This document shows positions 60,292-64,000 of a stretch of 64,000 bases of DNA, piece by piece. The stretch is from NCBI GenBank assembly GCA_963691705.1, contig OY829545.1, forward strand, positions 15,947,569 through 16,011,568. Reading direction: 5' to 3'. The stretch is from Viola odorata (Eukaryota; Streptophyta; Magnoliopsida; Malpighiales; Violaceae). The notes beneath the pieces are model-generated. The model was not told where the DNA came from and searched no databases. It saw nothing but the letters and a program-made list of their open reading frames with translations. How positions within the stretch are numbered: position 1 is the stretch's first letter; the number at the start of each line of letters is the position of its first letter. The translations under genes and the position numbers were made by a program.

Positions 60292-61395
60292 TTAATATCA
60301 CAAACATAGTATCGATTTAGCAGTTAAGGTTTTGTTAATAGGTTTGAATCTTATGTTTAATATTTTTCTGAAATTATTTTTTTAACAGCCAGCCCGATTT
60401 AATCTAAAAATTTCAGTTTAATATCTACAATGATCAAGACACTCGTGCGAAGAATCATATAGAAATGAGGTACTCTTTCCTTCCCCTACTTACATAAAAA
60501 AAATGGAAAAACAAATTAATAAGCAAATAGGTTAGGTCATTTCTATGTTTCAAATGATTTATTAACTGAAAAACACATGGCTCTAAATTAGGGATGAACA
60601 GTGCACACAGAGCTGTAGATTCCAACAACAATTTGGGCTCCATCGGTTTTAGTGGCTATAAATCATTGATTCATTTCTGAATCCTTGGCCATAAAGAGGC
60701 GTGCTTTTATGAGCCTTCTGTCATCATTCATAGTGATGCCTGAGGGAATAATTGAAGCCTTCTTTTGCTTTTTCCTCGGCTGACCTTTCAAGTACTATAT
60801 TCTTACATCATGTTGATGCCAGTCCATTATGGGGCTACAAAAAGTACATCAAGAACTATATTAGTGACTCCAATACTATTAGCTGAAATTCACCACCTAT
60901 TATATTCAGTTGTCGTTACAGAAATCTGGCACCCTAAAACAAACGTCGTTGGTGGACCTGAGAGGATTCTTTGGGGGAACGCTCCGACGTTAAATTTAGA
61001 CCATAATTAAGGGGTGTTTTCTATAATCTTAGAATTGCAAGTCATTAATTTCAATTCCAATCCAGCATTCGTCACTGATGCATTGCAGAAAATGAGTTAA
61101 TCACACCAATCAACACCGAAAACTTGCAAATCTTTTCAAATAAGCAAAAACAGTATTATTATCATTATTTAGCAATGTCAATATTGTAGTCTGTAGACTC
61201 TGTACAACAGAAATGGAGTTAACTACAGGTTTTACAATTACAACTTACAAAGCACAAATCTCCTCATAATAGTATATGTTTTAGAAACAAACAAACATGC
61301 CCGGACAGTGGTCAATTTAACCAACTATATATATGCCGAACAATTAATTCACCGGCGACCACCGTCGTTTCATGTTGCCTAGCGCTAACTAAGCA
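60292..61395. other. Spacer between LINE scrap and CIPK11
   Basis: No gene is seen. The right end, near 61300-61395, may carry the CIPK11 3' UTR; the open frame at 60765-61010 (+) has no domain. Confidence 0.5.
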
Positions 61396-62727
61396 CTAAG
61401 CAGCATTAGCAGCCACCGGCGTCTCCGGTTGCCGGTGACCATTTAACAGCATTGGTTTCATCTTGTTCAGCCACATCTCCCTGTAACACTTAGCATCTCC
61501 TCCCCTTCTCCTGGCCTCCACCACCGCCAAACCGTCAGTCAACTGGAAAATATCAACGGCGATCCATAAATTACCATTCTGCCCTTCCATCTCAAATCCC
61601 CACTCCTTCTTCTTCCTCGCCCTCAGCTTCTCTCCGGCGCAAAAGTCCTGAATTCTCTCAACCAACTTCTCCGGCATCTCCCCCAATACAATCCTCTGGC
61701 CATCCTCTGTCGGGTTGAAGGTCTCGTCCAACAAACCAGACAGATCCAAACCGGACGAGAAAGAGATTAAATCGAACGCATTCAACTCTTTCACCTCAGG
61801 TTCCTCCTTATTTACACCGCTAACCCTCTCCTCCTCGTTAAAATTGAGCTGCTTGATTAACCCTCCCTTCCTGAACCAGGGATCCTTCAAGATCCCATCA
61901 ATGGTGATCCTCGTCTCGGGATTTGTGTCGAGAAGCCGTGATAGTAACCGTTTCAGATCTAAAGACATCCATTTAGGACACCTGTACTCGCCTTTGTAGA
62001 TCTTCTTATACATGGCCATGAGGTTCGGATCGTTAAACGGCAAGTAACCCGCCGTCAACACGAAGAGGATGACACCGCAGGACCAAACGTCGACCTTGGC
62101 CCCGTCGTATCCTTTCCTCCTCAACACCTCCGGCGCCACGTAAGCAGGGGTTCCGCAAAGCGTGTGCAACATCCCATCGCTCCGGATCTGATCCGTCACA
62201 GCGCTGAGCCCAAAATCCGATACCTTCATATCGCCATTCTCGTCGAGGAGGAGGTTCTCTGGTTTCAGATCTCGGTGGAAGACGCCGCGCGCGTGGCAAT
62301 AACCGACGGCTGAGATCAGCTGCTGGAAGTATTTTCTGCTCAGATCTTCAGTGAATCGGCCTCTGGAGACCTTAGCGAACAGCTCCCCGCCCTTGACGTA
62401 CTCCATGACGAAGTAGATCTTGGTTTTTGATGCGGATACCTCATGGAGCTTTACGATATGGCGGTGATAGAGCTTACGCATGATGGAGATCTCGCGCTTG
62501 ATGTTGGACATCAAGCTCGTGTTAGAGATGCGTTTCTTGCTGATGACCTTGATAGCGACGCTCTGGCCGGTGCTGATGTTGCGCGCGTGGTATACTTTAG
62601 CGAACGCGCCGCAACCCAGAAGCTTCCCCATCTCGTATTTCCCCAATAGGGTTTTATCGTCGGGGATGGCGGAGATGGAGACATTAGAATGTCTCTGCTG
62701 CTCTACTGTCTCAGGCATGGCGGCCAT
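61396..62727 (-). CDS. CIPK11: CBL-interacting Ser/Thr kinase CIPK11-like
   Basis: Single-exon gene of 443 residues from ATG 62727 ([10 protein letters not shown]). An upstream in-frame ATG at 62805 would add 26 non-conserved residues; a downstream one is at 62718. Kinase domain: P-loop [10 protein letters not shown], Lys in VAIKV, catalytic loop [17 protein letters not shown], activation loop ending APEVL, and DVWSCG. The regulatory part has the NAF/FISL motif [20 protein letters not shown] (about residues 320-340) that binds CBL calcium sensors, then a C-terminal PPI-like domain. Intronless organisation and the sequence match the CIPK11 (PKS5) group, which acts in calcium, ion and proton-pump signalling. 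CIPK11 assignment is by remembered similarity. Confidence 0.93.
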   Translation of the reverse strand: MAAMPETVEQQRHSNVSISAIPDDKTLLGKYEMGKLLGCGAFAKVYHARNISTGQSVAIKVISKKRISNTSLMSNIKREISIMRKLYHRHIVKLHEVSASKTKIYFVMEYVKGGELFAKVSRGRFTEDLSRKYFQQLISAVGYCHARGVFHRDLKPENLLLDENGDMKVSDFGLSAVTDQIRSDGMLHTLCGTPAYVAPEVLRRKGYDGAKVDVWSCGVILFVLTAGYLPFNDPNLMAMYKKIYKGEYRCPKWMSLDLKRLLSRLLDTNPETRITIDGILKDPWFRKGGLIKQLNFNEEERVSGVNKEEPEVKELNAFDLISFSSGLDLSGLLDETFNPTEDGQRIVLGEMPEKLVERIQDFCAGEKLRARKKKEWGFEMEGQNGNLWIAVDIFQLTDGLAVVEARRRGGDAKCYREMWLNKMKPMLLNGHRQPETPVAANAA

Positions 62728-64000
62728 GCGGATTGCGATCGAGCCAATCAGAGGGCTCGATCGGAAAGGAAAGGAAAAGAGGAAGTAAGGAATATGACTT
62801 TCCAAGCTTTTTGTGGTAGTTGGTGCAGGTGAGTTTTCTTGTGGAAATTTGTGGAAGGGAAGAGGAGAACGAATTTAGGTGGTTTTTCGTTGGCGAATCG
62901 GACGGAGAACACTTTTTTGGGTTTCTTTTTCTGTTTTTGGTTCCAATGGGTGGTAATGTTTTCTTTTGTTTGAATTTTAAACGCGTTTTATTGAAAAAAT
63001 AATGAGATGTTCACGTGTACGGTGATGAAGGGATGTTCGTTAAAGAAGTGAAACGAGTTATGATTGGATGGATCGCGAGTTAACCCATCTGGGTGAGAAA
63101 TGCCACATCATGGCAACCAGAATATTCTGGGAGTTGGGACACGGTCCTGGTGATCTGGAGCTTCGGACCGTCTTTTTTTTAAAATATACTACTCCCTCTG
63201 GCTCGTTACAAAGAGCGTTTTAGCACAGGAAGGCTGTCTCGAAATAAACGTCGTTCGCGGTTGTCGAGGCTGGAGAAGACGAGGGTGCCCCTGGCTGTCT
63301 GCGCTGGTGACGACGACGGCTTCGGCTTCGGCTTCGGCTTCGACTGCCTTCCTCGATTCCCTCTTTCTGTGTTTGAAATGAAATTTGCCGGGGAACGAAA
63401 TTTTCCCCCTTTTTTTTTCAATTTTGGTTTAGGTGTCTGTTTGGTTTGGGTGGATCTGGTGCAGCTGGGGTGTTTTTTATGGTGGTTTGGATGAATTTAA
63501 TTGATTGCAGGGGGTGGAATTGGAATTGGAATTGGAATTAATTTGGGAGGGGACTTGGAATTGGATTTAATTGAGGTAGAGGATTGGTGGTAGGATGATT
63601 TGGTTGAGTTTGTGTGAAGGAGAGGAGGAAGAAGGTGAACGGAGGCAGAGGTGGAAGAAGGTGAACAGTAACTTGTACCAAATTAATTAATAATGGCACA
63701 ATGGTAAATTAGAGTTTTCTATTTATTTATTCGGTTCGAGCTAATCGGGACGAGAAATTTTACTCAAAATTAATAAAAATTCAAACAGAAAATACCAAAA
63801 TGTGAAATAAAATAGAATAAAAAAATGATACGAAATAAAAATAGAAAAAATACTATATTATCAATAAATAAAAACTTAAAAAGAACATGAGAAATAAATA
63901 AATTATTTCGGGTTTGATCCGAATTTTTTATAAAATAAATAAAGTAAAATTTTATAAAGTAAATAAAGTCAAATTTTAAGTGCATAATCTATACTTAATG
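62728..64000. other. CIPK11 upstream region and flank
   Basis: A C-rich/T-rich leader precedes the kinase. A near-perfect (GGCTTC)4 hexamer array lies at 63317-63342. A CTACTCCCTCTGG motif near 63190 looks like one end of a Stowaway-type MITE with no partner end seen. From 63700 the DNA is strongly AT-rich with no exon. The frames overlapping the hexamer repeat are repeat-driven. Confidence 0.5.
63317..63342 (+). repeat. (GGCTTC) hexanucleotide microsatellite
   Basis: Four back-to-back GGCTTC units are followed by a diverged one. In one frame they encode Gly-Phe repeats, which explains the open frames on both strands here. Confidence 0.85.

Noticed and set aside
62728..62805. Upstream in-frame ATG for the CIPK11-like kinase
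   Set aside because: The 26 added residues ([14 protein letters not shown]..) are not like any CIPK N-terminus; the MAAMPET start fits the family better.
63206..63494. Gly-Phe-rich frame on plus and Pro-Lys-rich frame on minus
   Set aside because: Both arise from the GGCTTC microsatellite; no splice or domain evidence.

Overview
This is nuclear DNA from a flowering plant. It is AT-rich, its genes carry many short GT-AG introns, and its proteins are closest to eudicot families. The NPR1-like protein resembles asterid NPR1 most, from memory of that family, so an asterid-type eudicot is likely, but the species cannot be named. A run of 200 N (30026-30225) marks an assembly gap.

The left third (1-20.6 kb) is a transposon-rich accessory zone. 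It holds a Pack-MULE at 4083-5649 with a 9-bp target duplication, carrying a fragment of an HCF152-like PPR gene. A degenerate Helitron runs from a clear 3' end at 5986 to about 12.5 kb. Its HUH replication-initiator segment is amplified into about four tandem ~840-bp units. Next come two tandem, independently frameshifted FTSH4-like protease copies (12532-18890), an upstream exon encoding a PTB-type RRM, and a pogo-like DNA transposon (19866-20558) with TA duplications and a C-terminal PCNA-binding-like motif.

The middle (21-50 kb) is gene-rich: mitochondrial RECA3 (-), NAP1 histone chaperone (-, 5' end lost in the gap), a frameshifted hypothetical gene (+), a Stowaway-type MITE, organellar RPS16 (-) divergent from a three-finger CCCH protein (+), a SurE-like protein with a changed metal motif (+), and a class A heat-stress factor (+) with ABRE/RY elements upstream. 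A large inverted-repeat element (25243-26530) sits just upstream of the RECA3 TATA-like box.

The right part (51-64 kb) has a decayed NPR1 duplicate and an apparently intact NPR1 gene (both -), a four-repeat protein of unknown function with the ERAKEEIE motif (-), a LINE reverse-transcriptase scrap and an intronless CIPK11-like kinase (-). The genes form no operon. Shared themes are organelle genome and protein maintenance (RECA3, RPS16, FTSH4 relics) and stress signalling (HSF, NPR1, CIPK11). No wholly new biological system is evident; the strangest structure is the tandem array of Helitron HUH segments.
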